This document shows, one piece after another, positions 20,301 through 27,530 of a stretch of DNA of 64,000 bases (position 1 is the stretch's first letter; the number at the start of each line of letters is the position of its first letter). A program made the translations under genes and the position numbers. The notes below the pieces were generated by a model. That model was not told the origin of the DNA and ran no database searches. It saw nothing but the letters and a program-made list of their open reading frames with translations. This DNA comes from CAZAYP01 sp964489425 [NCBI: uncultured Verrucomicrobiota bacterium] (lineage in GTDB: Bacteria; Verrucomicrobiota; Kiritimatiellia; RZYC01): positions 38,349 to 102,348 of the forward strand of contig CAZAYP010000009.1 of NCBI GenBank assembly GCA_964489425.1. The letters are read 5' to 3'.

Positions 20301-20468
20301 GCCGTGGTGGCCACCAACTCGTTCTGCGATGCCACCGCCAAGCCCGGCCAGCGATACTATTACTGGGTCAATGCCCAGTACACGACCGAGGCCAGCACGC
20401 TGGGCGCGCGGGCGGTCGGCTGGCTGCGGAACCAGGCGCTGCCCTGGCTCATGCTGCTGCTGGAATAG
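14337..20468 (+). CDS. Giant exported clan CD (C13-like) cysteine peptidase fused to beta-helices
   Basis: About 2043 residues. AAGG lies 6 nt before ATG 14337, favouring it over ATG 14331. A signal peptide (MRSFIRAVGGVGIAAFLLG..AMA) is followed by a propeptide-like region (about 30-230). A caspase/legumain-fold domain follows (about 255-500), with FFTDHGSP (catalytic His, codon 15459) and AMEQCYSGGF (catalytic Cys, codon 15594): the HG/ExCxSG pattern of the legumain family. Next come a jelly-roll-like region, a fibronectin-like module (TLYYYWV), beta-helix 1 (about 1020-1390), an ASPM/Hydin-like domain (VEVGTSSRVAWVVGNVGTEP), beta-helix 2 (about 1505-1940), a second fibronectin-like module and the tail GWLRNQALPWLMLLLE. 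It probably self-processes or cleaves surface proteins after Asn or Asp; specificity is not predictable. Confidence 0.9.
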   Translation: MRSFIRAVGGVGIAAFLLGAVPLAMAEDGELDAWSAALAGETAPPGLAAAPPEVAAGLAALLRQAAPAPRQALRITAPQRLAAADGSEAWRLQADDGAISYTLGARRRDGDWQPLYFLATGLPARPAATFEDALAQARAVVLRHKTGGREISAVRAPVRRGQARLETWGAKEIEMPWDTGWVFMVDDAPLANWAHPCRYVFVAADLSAVAVRYALTPLTVGADAKAAPGQAPALEVVIPFVDPRPAGGPPRQAEGPRPRTFRYDGNVSNCYAVIVSGGYNLLNNHIRYWGDAAYVYSTLTLKYGYPKTNIYALVSDGLDPAADRSDNSNSPFDLDGDGLDDTRAAATAANVSNVLVELQGRLQPGDQLFVFFTDHGSPTGGGGEWDVELNLWNMEVLRDIDLKALTEPIACPVIFAMEQCYSGGFLNDLTQSNRAVATAAYYNESSYAGNTYPFFDQWAYHWTAAVRGFYPQTNAPWIDTTPCDGDLNGDGFVSFEEADRYAFAHKYSRDNPMYADHPVGLGKQTFFSAPNRQDVGMGEFVFDAVATQVVAGVAFPLRISAQNVFGDVMTNYAGALNLWAEAAPNDPGVYVGTGSMESAHPLHSVWMDSRSQVIYPPAVMGGARTLDGLALNITEVPPLALNNWTIRLKHTDLSAYPTNPVWETENWTIVQSTNLTISTTGWVVFAFSQTFEYNGTQSLMLDFSFHNSSYVNNGFCRATESTNFIAVSYSSDNADGEPLAWSNDVPLPEPTTLFPNLRFGPPPVPVHVAVAPTNLSGFVHGIWTGTVMTLNSAAQAWLHCLDATNAAWRGGSDCLAIIPGAPPALTAGQGAAFDRVPLSWDAAAGAETYSVWRSLTPDVATAELLADGLTSSVYDDVSATAHTLYYYWVNACSHAGCGAFSPAATGQVAYCSLTATVSTLYFNMNQDGPWPPAQSFYIINDSSIEQEYDAVGAPAWADINPRTGILAPGQSNLHTVTFNAQVTNRAAGVHQVPFILSTVNECHVLLNIRNVLTIQPAVPNIHHVRWDSTNPVAPFLTWETAATTIQDAVDAATNCALVIVANGVYATGGKAAGNGHALTNRVCVDKPITVRSLSGPAGTFIVGAASGGTNEYGFDAVRGVWLGSGATLSGFTVTNGFTFAKDEDAEQEFDFVGGGVFCSDSSGTISNCVIAGNAAPVAGGGVYQGTLYNSALIGNRATDEDAAGGGAAGATLWRCRILRNTTGGAGGGVADGTMYNCLVSGNAAGYEGGGVYGGVARSCVVVGNQARFGGGAAGVFFGGDYQVRCELYNSIVCSNASNHGEANHRATLMYDCCTLGWSDGENIYYGDPLFRNPGSGSGGTYVEGNYRLLSNSPCINRGRNEPWMESARDLSGNQRIWGGLVDMGAYEFYAAGVLITAPDTLDFSLVEVGTSSRVAWVVGNVGTEPMTLGGFTIQGAGAAAYQLAGLPGAIDAGRAATCTVTFVPPAAMTFTAVVAVVHDASNQPSPFMLSLSGSGAMRGDKYVRKDNPGATYPYSTWATAAGTIQDAADAAMAGDTIWVTNGLYDQGGRAAGLPHTLTNRVCIARPVTLRSVNGPAVTLIAGAADPASTNGLGTNAVRCAWLAEGATLIGFTLTNGATFFDEHDLINTSAGGLWCEDDNVVVSQCVFVGNSAVYAGGVFGGRLYHCEMRHNRAFVAGGVLAATVFDSRITANAAVNAAGGAANCELTRCSITGNSAQQGGGTYGCYQYQCLLAGNTGGWGGGAYGMHTSPFLFDGCVISNNTAAYGGGAYDEDGFSQTTNCLIIGNTASMEGGGLYRGRHYNPLILGNQAATNAGAIYSGLVHNGTIVGNTAGSSGGGAMYSYLNNSILVDNVLTNGALANWVDVDQWGSVITYTCTQPLPTNGLGNITNAPLFRGATDYRLQGSSPCINAGTVEDWMSGAADYAGNRRIIGPAVDMGAYEYLLAPSSLVAATNSGAGCLQLTWAGVAGAGGFAVFRSTTTNVPGTALAVVATNSFCDATAKPGQRYYYWVNAQYTTEASTLGARAVGWLRNQALPWLMLLLE

Positions 20469-20756
20469 GGTTCGGGGTTCAGGACCGTAAGATCTGCTCT
20501 GGCGTGGCACGGCTCTGGAATATGAAATGGAGACCAAGCGCTATGAACCGTCGCCTGGGCGCTGTGAAATGGAGCCCGCGCGGTATCCGGCGACGCCCAT
20601 GCCCGAAAAAGTAATCTTATCTGTATTATGCTGCCATGAAAGCCGCCTGGCCACCTGACGAGGTTTTTCGCTGTTTCCAGTGGAATGAAAGGGCCGTGAT
20701 GCTGGCGCGTATCTTTAAAGTATGACCGGGCCTGTTAAGGCGGGGAGCGCCTCGCG

Positions 20757-20860
20757 TCAGAGTCCCGCCTTCAGGCGGAAGCTCTGCGCAGGCTTTAGCC
20801 CGCGGCTGGGACCGCGTCCTGAAGGACGCGCAGAACTTCCGGCTGAAGCCGGGACTCCGA
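20757..20860. repeat. Inverted repeat element in a gene-free stretch
   Basis: 33-bp arms at 20757-20789 and 20828-20860 (GAGTCCCGCCTTCAGGCGG versus CCGGCTGAAGCCGGGACTC) with a few mismatches, plus an inner palindrome GCGTCCTGAAGGACGC (20814-20829). The rest of the gene-free interval 20469-20990 shows no gene or recognisable RNA. The stretch around 20670 (GTTTCCAGTGGAATGAAA) resembles a sequence near 28845. Confidence 0.7.
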
Positions 20861-20990
20861 CCAAGTTCCCAGCCGATCAACAATTGTAATACCAAGCACT
20901 TCCGCGCTTGACGGCCTCAAACCATAGCCCTACACGTTGATCGTGCCAAAAATCTGAGGTAAGGCCAATAATACTGTTCGCATAAATAGA

Positions 20991-21368
20991 ATGACGAAGA
21001 ATGCAAAGCGCGTAATCATTATGGTTTGTGGACTGATGTTCTTCGGTCTCATACTCCATTTGTTGCTGGCGACATGCGATTCCGTCCGAGTTACCCGTCT
21101 TACAGAGCGGGTTCGGTCTATCAAGAGAGGCGACCCACTCGACCATGTTGTGGATGTTATGGGCAAGCCGGATTCTCAGGGAAAACACACCAGAGATATC
21201 ACAACGGGGATCGAGTATGGCCCATGCCTCGTCTACCACAGGAAGCTGAAATGGAGTGATCCATTGTACCCACTCAGAATCCATCAGGGGTGGTACGAAG
21301 GTGTAAATCTCAGCATATACTTCGATACGAACTCGCTGGTCAGAGAGATACAGATTTCGGAGAACTGA
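20991..21368 (+). CDS. Small membrane-anchored protein, BamE/SmpA-like fold possible
   Basis: 125 residues: a basic N-terminus, one hydrophobic segment (VIIMVCGLMFFGLILHLLLA, residues about 8-27) and a soluble domain. The phrase VRSIKRGDPLDHVVDVMGKPDSQ resembles the helix-turn-helix opening of BamE/SmpA-type domains (xxIxxGMTxxxVxxxLGxP), which commonly occur in envelope lipoproteins; there is no lipobox here. Its base composition is lower in GC than its neighbours, as is the following PIN gene, suggesting a different origin for 20900-22200. Function unknown. Confidence 0.6.
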   Translation: MTKNAKRVIIMVCGLMFFGLILHLLLATCDSVRVTRLTERVRSIKRGDPLDHVVDVMGKPDSQGKHTRDITTGIEYGPCLVYHRKLKWSDPLYPLRIHQGWYEGVNLSIYFDTNSLVREIQISEN

Positions 21369-21501
21369 AACCAAACAATGGAGTGCGAACCACGGCTCGC
21401 ATGCTATCGGACCTGCCGGGCCTCAGCATGAAGCCGGTCGTTGGGCGTCCAGATCGAAAGTCAATCTTGCCTGATGCCAGAGAGAGACGTAAGATTCCAA
21501 C

Positions 21502-21993
21502 ATGAAGAGCGTATACGTCGAAACGTCGGTCGCGAGCTATCTCACGGCACGTCCGAGCCGGGACTTGCGTGCCGCCGCGTGGCAGCAGACAACCATTCAG
21601 TGGTGGGAACAAGAACAGCCGAAATACGAGCTGTTCACTTCAGAACTCGTCCTTGCCGAGGCAAGATCCGGAGATGCGGATGCCGCAGGCAGACGCCTCG
21701 CGGTGCTGGACGGACTGCCCCTGCTGTCTGTCAGCGATGTGGTCAAGGATTTAGCGGATCGGTTGATGGCCGACGGCGGCATCCCGCCGCATGCCGAGGC
21801 GGACGCTCTCCATATCGCAGTCGCCACCGTTCATGGAATGGACTATTTGCTCACGTGGAACTGCCGGCACATCGACAACGCCACGACCAAACCGGTCATC
21901 CGATCAATCTGTACGGTCGCCGGATACACGTGTCCGGAAATCTGTACGCCATTGGAACTGCTTTCAGGGGAGGTGGAAGATGTACAAGGATGA
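21502..21993 (+). CDS. PIN-domain protein, VapC-like toxin
   Basis: 163 residues. PIN-fold acidic residues are visible in VYVETSVASYL, ELVLAEAR, PHAEADALHIAVA and LLTWNCRHIDN, the order expected for Mg-dependent PIN ribonucleases (here with Glu instead of Asp in the first motif). The LTWNCRHI/PxICTPxEL signature matches the PIN subgroup found as toxins with a short partner encoded downstream. The downstream gene overlaps it by 14 nt, supporting a bicistronic toxin-antitoxin pair with reversed gene order. RNA cleavage is inferred from the fold, not shown. Confidence 0.85.
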   Translation: MKSVYVETSVASYLTARPSRDLRAAAWQQTTIQWWEQEQPKYELFTSELVLAEARSGDADAAGRRLAVLDGLPLLSVSDVVKDLADRLMADGGIPPHAEADALHIAVATVHGMDYLLTWNCRHIDNATTKPVIRSICTVAGYTCPEICTPLELLSGEVEDVQG

Positions 21994-22159
21994 GATCATT
22001 GCTGAAGTGTGGCGCAACCGCGATGCATACGCGCGGGTTCACCACCACGACCTGAATGAGATCGTTGCTGACCTCCGTAAACGAGAGGCGGAACATCCCC
22101 AACGAGTGGTTGACCGACGAGCACGCCGAACAACCGAATCGAACGCGACTAAGGGTTAG
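21980..22159 (+). CDS. Small partner of PIN protein, putative antitoxin
   Basis: 59 residues (MYKDEIIAEVWRNRDAYA...). The start overlaps the PIN gene's 3' end and follows GGGGAGGTGG. It is highly charged and helical (DLNEIVADLRKREAE), and no DNA-binding fold is obvious. Short proteins beginning M-Y-x-D-x-I-I-x-E-V are commonly found next to this PIN subgroup (from general knowledge). Role as antitoxin is inferred from position. Confidence 0.6.
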   Translation: MYKDEIIAEVWRNRDAYARVHHHDLNEIVADLRKREAEHPQRVVDRRARRTTESNATKG

Positions 22160-22236
22160 CCGCGCCGCTTCGCTCTGCGGCCAATCCGAAGCGGTTCATT
22201 CGGGACGTTAAACCAAAACACAAAGAGGAAGTTATC

Positions 22237-23379
22237 ATGTCAAACGACAAGTACACATCCATCGCAAAATCTTGCCTGGCCACTGCCGTCGTAGCCATTG
22301 TGCTCTGTCTCCAGCCGGTTCCCGCCGGGGCCACGTCGATTTATCTTAACACCGGTATCTCGCTGGACCTCGCGCCGAATACGTCGGGGAACTTCACCTT
22401 CTCGTTCTCGAACGATGTCGGCCAAATCACTGACAACTTCCTCGGCTGGACGCTCGGCATCCAGGTACTCCCGTCCGGATCGGTCTCCGGCGATCTCACC
22501 TTCGGCACCCTGACGCAGTCGGTCACCAACCCGATGCCGATCGGCGCGTTCCCTGACACCATTCAGCCGACGCTGGTGACACTCGCCGACGGTGGCGTGA
22601 TCAACGGCACGAACAAGTTCTATCAGATCGGCATGCAGACCACGGTTGCCCTCGGCACCTTGCTCGGCAACACGTCCTACAACATGGGCACCCTCGGCTT
22701 CACAGCCTCGGGAACGGTATCCGGCACATGGAACGTTTACGCCATCCAGCAGGGCGGATCCTTCTACCAGAGCTTCTGGACCGACGGCTCACTTACCGAC
22801 TCGGATTTTGGCAACCTGCTCCGCAGTGGCGGCAACTCGTCCATCCTGCTGGGAACGATCAGCGTGGGTTCAACGCTGGTCGTCCTGTACGACTTCTATA
22901 TGCAGGCAGTGAACGGCGGCATATCCGTTTGCTGGAAAACGGCGTCGGAGGAAAACGCCGTTGGCTTCGATCTCTTCCGATGGGACGGCATCCGCTGGGT
23001 GAAGGTGAACGACGCGCTTATTCCGGGCATCGGGGAATTGGGCGGAAGTTATCGTGTTGTGGACACGGCGGCAAACAGCTCGGACACCTTTCGCTACAAG
23101 CTTGTGGAATACGAGACCGACGGCGGAGTCCAGAACTACGGACCCTATGACATCTCCGCGCGCAATCCCCGCCTGGAAAACATCGCCATCTCCCCCGACG
23201 GCGTGATCCTCCGCTGGCTAAGCCGCGAACAGAATACCTACCAGGTGCAGAAAGCGCGTGAGATCGGAGCTGGTTTCGAACCGCTGGCCACGAGCCTCCC
23301 GGCGACCCCGCCGGTGAATGTCTATACGGATCGGACGGAGAACGTGTCCGGCGCATATTATCGAATCCAAGTGGAATAA
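22237..23379 (+). CDS. Exported protein with family C-terminal module 2
   Basis: 380 residues. AGAGGAAG stands upstream of ATG 22237. The signal peptide (KSCLATAVVAIVLCLQPVPAGA) is followed by a beta-rich N-terminal domain (about 32-220) that resembles secreted choice-of-anchor-type domains. The second half (about 225-380) contains VCWKTASEENAVGFDLFRW, WVKVNDALIPG and YGPYDISARNP, which parallels the C-terminus of the 29476-36663 protein nearly block by block, ending (Y/F)F/YRIQ-E. This module therefore looks like an alternative C-terminal domain for exported proteins here, instead of the ALPWLMLL tail. Function unknown. Confidence 0.8.
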   Translation: MSNDKYTSIAKSCLATAVVAIVLCLQPVPAGATSIYLNTGISLDLAPNTSGNFTFSFSNDVGQITDNFLGWTLGIQVLPSGSVSGDLTFGTLTQSVTNPMPIGAFPDTIQPTLVTLADGGVINGTNKFYQIGMQTTVALGTLLGNTSYNMGTLGFTASGTVSGTWNVYAIQQGGSFYQSFWTDGSLTDSDFGNLLRSGGNSSILLGTISVGSTLVVLYDFYMQAVNGGISVCWKTASEENAVGFDLFRWDGIRWVKVNDALIPGIGELGGSYRVVDTAANSSDTFRYKLVEYETDGGVQNYGPYDISARNPRLENIAISPDGVILRWLSREQNTYQVQKAREIGAGFEPLATSLPATPPVNVYTDRTENVSGAYYRIQVE

Positions 23380-23514
23380 GGGACAGGACCTTTTCAGATT
23401 ATTGCCTCCTCGGCAGCGTGGCCGACGGGCGGGAGTGCTGGTCAGCCGCATCCCGGCTTGCCTTCCACCCCGCAAAGCGGCACACTCCAGCCAACCCCAA
23501 CGCGGAGAAGGTGG

Positions 23515-26500
23515 ATGAACACGTGGCTTGGCGCCTGGCGGCGCGGCGGTGGTACGGGCGTTTTCCAATCATTGGAAAAAACCACGTCCCGTTTTCCAAT
23601 CATTGGAAAAAAGAAGGGCCGGTTTTCCAAACATTGGAAAATCGCCGCGGCCGCGATCCTGGCGCTCGGCGCGCTGGCCGCCCCCCTGCAGGCCACCCCG
23701 CCGGTGATTGCGCAGTACATGGGCATCTTCGATTTCCAGGACACCAGCAGCCCGACCTGGAACTGGCTGATGACCAACGCGCCGTTCGGCGAACTGAACC
23801 GCCTGTACATTGCCTTTGCCATGTTGCAGAACGGCGCGCTGTCCTACAACATCGGCACCAACGCCCCGGACAGCGCCGCCACGACCAACGAGATGCGCAA
23901 AATCGACGCGCTGGTGGCGGCCTGCCGGGCGGTGAACCCCCACGCCGCCATCCTGATATCGTCGGGGTACGACAACGGCGCGATGTATCAGCAAGCGGCC
24001 ACCAATCCCGCCCGCTTCGCGCAAAGCGTATTGGCTTTTGTGCAACGGCATCAACTCGACGGTTACGACATGGACTGGGAAAACGGCATCAACGGCGCCG
24101 AACTGAATACGCTGTTGCAGGCCACGCGGGCGGTGCTGCAAACCAACATCAATCCGAACCGCATCGATGGCAAATATTTCCTCACCCTGGCCACATGGCC
24201 GCTCCCGACTCATGGGTACACGGACATCCCGACCATGGCGGGCTGCATCGACCAGATCAACATCATGTCCTATGGCACCGCCGACAGCGGGGTTGATGAC
24301 GCCAAAGAATGGCAGGCGGCCGGCGTCGGGTGGAACCAGATCGTCATCGGCATTGAAACCGAGTGTTCTTACAAGGGCGCCGGCGTGGATACCCTGGGAC
24401 CCGAAGGCACCATCGCCGCCAAGTGCCGCTATGCCCGCACCAACGAGCTGGCCGGGGTCATGGCCTGGCGGATGGACAACGATTACAAGGCCAATGCCGG
24501 GGTGGAGGCGCCACCCGACGCCCGCCCCACGTTCCGCGGCGCGCACGCGCTCTACGCCGAGATGACCGACCAGGGGCCGCTGGTGCACTACGTGGACGCG
24601 GCCGGCGCCAGCCCGGTGGCGCCGTACACCAACTGGCTCACGGCCGCCACCAACATCCAGGACGCGCTGGATGCGGCCACCAACGAGGCGCTCGTGTGGG
24701 TCACCAACGGCACCTACGCGGCCGGCGGCACGGACCGGGCGCGCGTGGACATGGTCCGGCCCCTGACCTTGCGCAGCGTGAACGGCCCGGCCCACACGAC
24801 GATTGACGGCGACGCCACCGTGCGCGGCGTGTACCTTCCGGATTTCGCGCTCCTTTCAGGATTCACGGTCACCGGCGGCGACGCGGGCACGAACTCCGGC
24901 GGCGGCGTGCGGTGCGCGGCGCGCGGGGTCGTCGTCCACAACTGCGAGATCGCCGGCAACATTGCCGCGAACGGCGGCGGCGCGGCCGGCGGCGAGTTGC
25001 GCGAATGCCTGCTGGCCAGCAATTTTGCCAGCTTCAACGGCGGCGGCGGCTTCGCGGCGACCTTGCTTGATTGCACGCTGGTCGGCAACGCGGCAGAGTT
25101 CGGCGACGGCGGCGGCGCGGCCAGCAGCATCCTGACCAACTGCACCCTGGTGGGCAACAACGCCATCAACAATTACGGGGGCGGCGCGCACGGCGGCGCC
25201 TTGTACAACTGCACACTGACCGGCAACGCGGCCGGATTCGGCGACGATGGCGGCGGCGGCGGCGCCAACGCGGCGCTGCTGGCCCGCTGCGTGGTCAGCG
25301 GAAACATGGCGGCGTCCGACGGCGGCGGCGCGCGCGCCTGCACCCTGCTTAACACCACGCTGTCCGACAACACGGCCGGGTACCGGGGCGGCGGGGCCCA
25401 CGGCGGCACCCTGACCACCTGTCTCCTCACCGGCAACCGGGCCGATTACTACGGCGGCGGCGCCTACGGCAGCGATCTCATGAACTGCACCCTGGCCGGC
25501 AACTCGTCCGGCTATTGCGGCGGCGCGGCGTACTGCACGGTGCTCAACTCGCTGGTGTACTACAACACGGCCGACTACACCGGCCCGCGCGCCGGCGACA
25601 ACTATTATGAAAGCACCTTTGATTACAGCTGCACGGTGCCCGCGCCCACCAACGGCACCGGGAATACCGGCCATGTACCGCTGATCGCCAGCGCCAACAA
25701 CCCGCGCCTGCTGCCCGGGTCGCCCTGTTACAACACCGGGACCAACCAGCCGTGGATGACCGACGCCGCGGATATTGACGGCGACGAGCGCATTTATGAG
25801 GAGATCGTCGACATGGGGGCCTACGAGTACGCGGGCATGGAATCCCTGACCGGCGCCCTCACCGCCGGGATCACCGCGAGCGTTACCAACCTCGCGGTCG
25901 GCTACTACAGCTTATGTGCCGCGCAGGTCACGGGCAAGGCCGCCGGCCAGGTTTGGGACTTCGGCGACGGCATCCTGACAAGCAACCGCTGCCAGGTATG
26001 GCATGCCTGGCGGGCCCCGGGCACGTACGCCGTAACCCTGACGGTGACCAACCTTGACGGCCAGGTCACCGCCACGGCGCGCGTGGTGGTGGCGGCGGAG
26101 GCCTATTACGTGGCGCCCGGCGGCCACGACACCAACAACGGCCTGACCTGGGCCACGGCCAAGCAGACCATCCAGGCGGCGGCGGACGCGGCCACGGGCG
26201 CGGGCGCGACCATCTGGGTCACCAACGGGGTGTACGCCACGGGCGGCCGCGCGGAAAACCGGGTGGAACTCGACCGGCCGGCCAATCTGCGCAGCGTGAA
26301 CGGCGCGGCGCGGACCGTCATCGACGGCGGCGGGCTCGTGCGCGGCGTATACCTGGTGAACGATGCGCTGCTGGAGGGATTCACGATCGCCAACGGCCTG
26401 GCCACGAACTTCGGCGGCGGCGTGCGCTGCGACCAGGGACGAGCCTGGATCAGCGACTGCCGGTTCACCAACAACACCGCGGATTGCGGCGGCGGCGCGA

Positions 26501-27384
26501 GCGGCGACCTGACGCTCCTGCGTTGCGACTTCCTGGACAATGCCGCGGCCACCGACGGCGGCGGGGTTTACGACGGGATGTCCGCCATCAACCTGCACCA
26601 GGGCCGGCTGCTGGACAACACCGCCGGCCGCATGGGCGGCGGCGCCAACGGCGCCTGGCTCTACAGCTGCCTCCTCGCCGGCAACTCGGCCGAGTCCGGC
26701 GGCGGCGTGTACTGGGGCACGCTGAACAACTGCACCGTGTACGGCAACGCGGCGACGAACGTGGGCGGCGGGGTGTGCGACGTCAGCCTGTGCAACAGCA
26801 TCGCCTGGGGCAACTCGGCTGGGGCGCAGGGCGACAACTGGTGGGGCGTGTGGCTGCCGGCCACCGACATCACCTTCACCTGCACCACGCCCCGGCCGCC
26901 GGGCGCGGGCAATCTGACCAACGACCCGGCTTTCCGGCAGGCCGGGACCAACGACCTGCGCCTCGCGGCCGCCTCGCCCTGCATCAACGCCGGCACCAAC
27001 TACGAGTGGGCCGCCGGCCTCAGCGACCTGGCCGGCAACGCCCGTATCATCGGCCCGGCCGTGGACATGGGCGCGTATGAATACCCGCTGGCGCCGAGCA
27101 GCCTGGTGGCGGCTACCAACGGTTCCGGTTGCCTGCAGCTGACCTGGGCGGGCGTGAATGGCGCCGGTGGGTTTGCCATCTTCCGATCCACCACCACCAA
27201 CGTGCCCGGCACGGCCCTGGCCGTGGTGAGCGGCAACTCCTACTGCGATGCATCCGCCAAGCCCGGCCAGCGTTACTACTACTGGATCAATGCCCATTAC
27301 GCGACCGAGGCCAGCGCGCTGAGCGCGCGAGCCATCGGATGGCTGCGCAACCAGGCCCTGCCCTGGCTCATGCTGCTGCTGTAG
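23515..27384 (+). CDS. Giant exported GH18-like glycosidase fused to beta-helices
   Basis: 1289 residues. ATG 23515 follows GGAGAAGG at 7 nt and is preferred to the upstream TTG 23458. The leader carries three palindromes (residues about 16-42) and then a hydrophobic core (IAAAAILALGALAAPLQA). Residues about 61-340 form a GH18 domain with LDGYDMDWENG, matching DxxDxDxE with catalytic acid Glu189, and the downstream INIMSYG and MAWRMDND that suit the barrel's strands 6 and 8. Chitin or another GlcNAc polymer is the likely substrate, but non-catalytic or endo-GlcNAcase roles are possible. Beta-helix 1, a PKD domain (VWDFGDG), beta-helix 2, a fibronectin-like module and the tail GWLRNQALPWLMLLL follow. 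Confidence 0.9.
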   Translation: MNTWLGAWRRGGGTGVFQSLEKTTSRFPIIGKKKGRFSKHWKIAAAAILALGALAAPLQATPPVIAQYMGIFDFQDTSSPTWNWLMTNAPFGELNRLYIAFAMLQNGALSYNIGTNAPDSAATTNEMRKIDALVAACRAVNPHAAILISSGYDNGAMYQQAATNPARFAQSVLAFVQRHQLDGYDMDWENGINGAELNTLLQATRAVLQTNINPNRIDGKYFLTLATWPLPTHGYTDIPTMAGCIDQINIMSYGTADSGVDDAKEWQAAGVGWNQIVIGIETECSYKGAGVDTLGPEGTIAAKCRYARTNELAGVMAWRMDNDYKANAGVEAPPDARPTFRGAHALYAEMTDQGPLVHYVDAAGASPVAPYTNWLTAATNIQDALDAATNEALVWVTNGTYAAGGTDRARVDMVRPLTLRSVNGPAHTTIDGDATVRGVYLPDFALLSGFTVTGGDAGTNSGGGVRCAARGVVVHNCEIAGNIAANGGGAAGGELRECLLASNFASFNGGGGFAATLLDCTLVGNAAEFGDGGGAASSILTNCTLVGNNAINNYGGGAHGGALYNCTLTGNAAGFGDDGGGGGANAALLARCVVSGNMAASDGGGARACTLLNTTLSDNTAGYRGGGAHGGTLTTCLLTGNRADYYGGGAYGSDLMNCTLAGNSSGYCGGAAYCTVLNSLVYYNTADYTGPRAGDNYYESTFDYSCTVPAPTNGTGNTGHVPLIASANNPRLLPGSPCYNTGTNQPWMTDAADIDGDERIYEEIVDMGAYEYAGMESLTGALTAGITASVTNLAVGYYSLCAAQVTGKAAGQVWDFGDGILTSNRCQVWHAWRAPGTYAVTLTVTNLDGQVTATARVVVAAEAYYVAPGGHDTNNGLTWATAKQTIQAAADAATGAGATIWVTNGVYATGGRAENRVELDRPANLRSVNGAARTVIDGGGLVRGVYLVNDALLEGFTIANGLATNFGGGVRCDQGRAWISDCRFTNNTADCGGGASGDLTLLRCDFLDNAAATDGGGVYDGMSAINLHQGRLLDNTAGRMGGGANGAWLYSCLLAGNSAESGGGVYWGTLNNCTVYGNAATNVGGGVCDVSLCNSIAWGNSAGAQGDNWWGVWLPATDITFTCTTPRPPGAGNLTNDPAFRQAGTNDLRLAAASPCINAGTNYEWAAGLSDLAGNARIIGPAVDMGAYEYPLAPSSLVAATNGSGCLQLTWAGVNGAGGFAIFRSTTTNVPGTALAVVSGNSYCDASAKPGQRYYYWINAHYATEASALSARAIGWLRNQALPWLMLLL
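23561..23641 (+). repeat. Three phased 19-bp palindromes, period 31 nt (locus B)
   Basis: Copies at 23561-23579, 23592-23610 and 23623-23641, all TTTTCCAA(T/A)CATTGGAAAA type, with unrelated 12-nt spacers. They are translated in three successive frames as FQSLEK, FPIIGK and FSKHWK. The array starts 46 nt after ATG 23515. Confidence 0.95.
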
Positions 27385-27530
27385 CCGGCGGCGTCATCAT
27401 CGGTGCTGCCCCACGGTCACCGTCTCCCTGGGCGACGTGACCCGCCCATTGTCGCTGCCGGATGACCATGCGCGAGACCGGCTTGACTTTCTTGTGTCCG
27501 AGAAGCCGATATTGTATAAATTGACCACAT

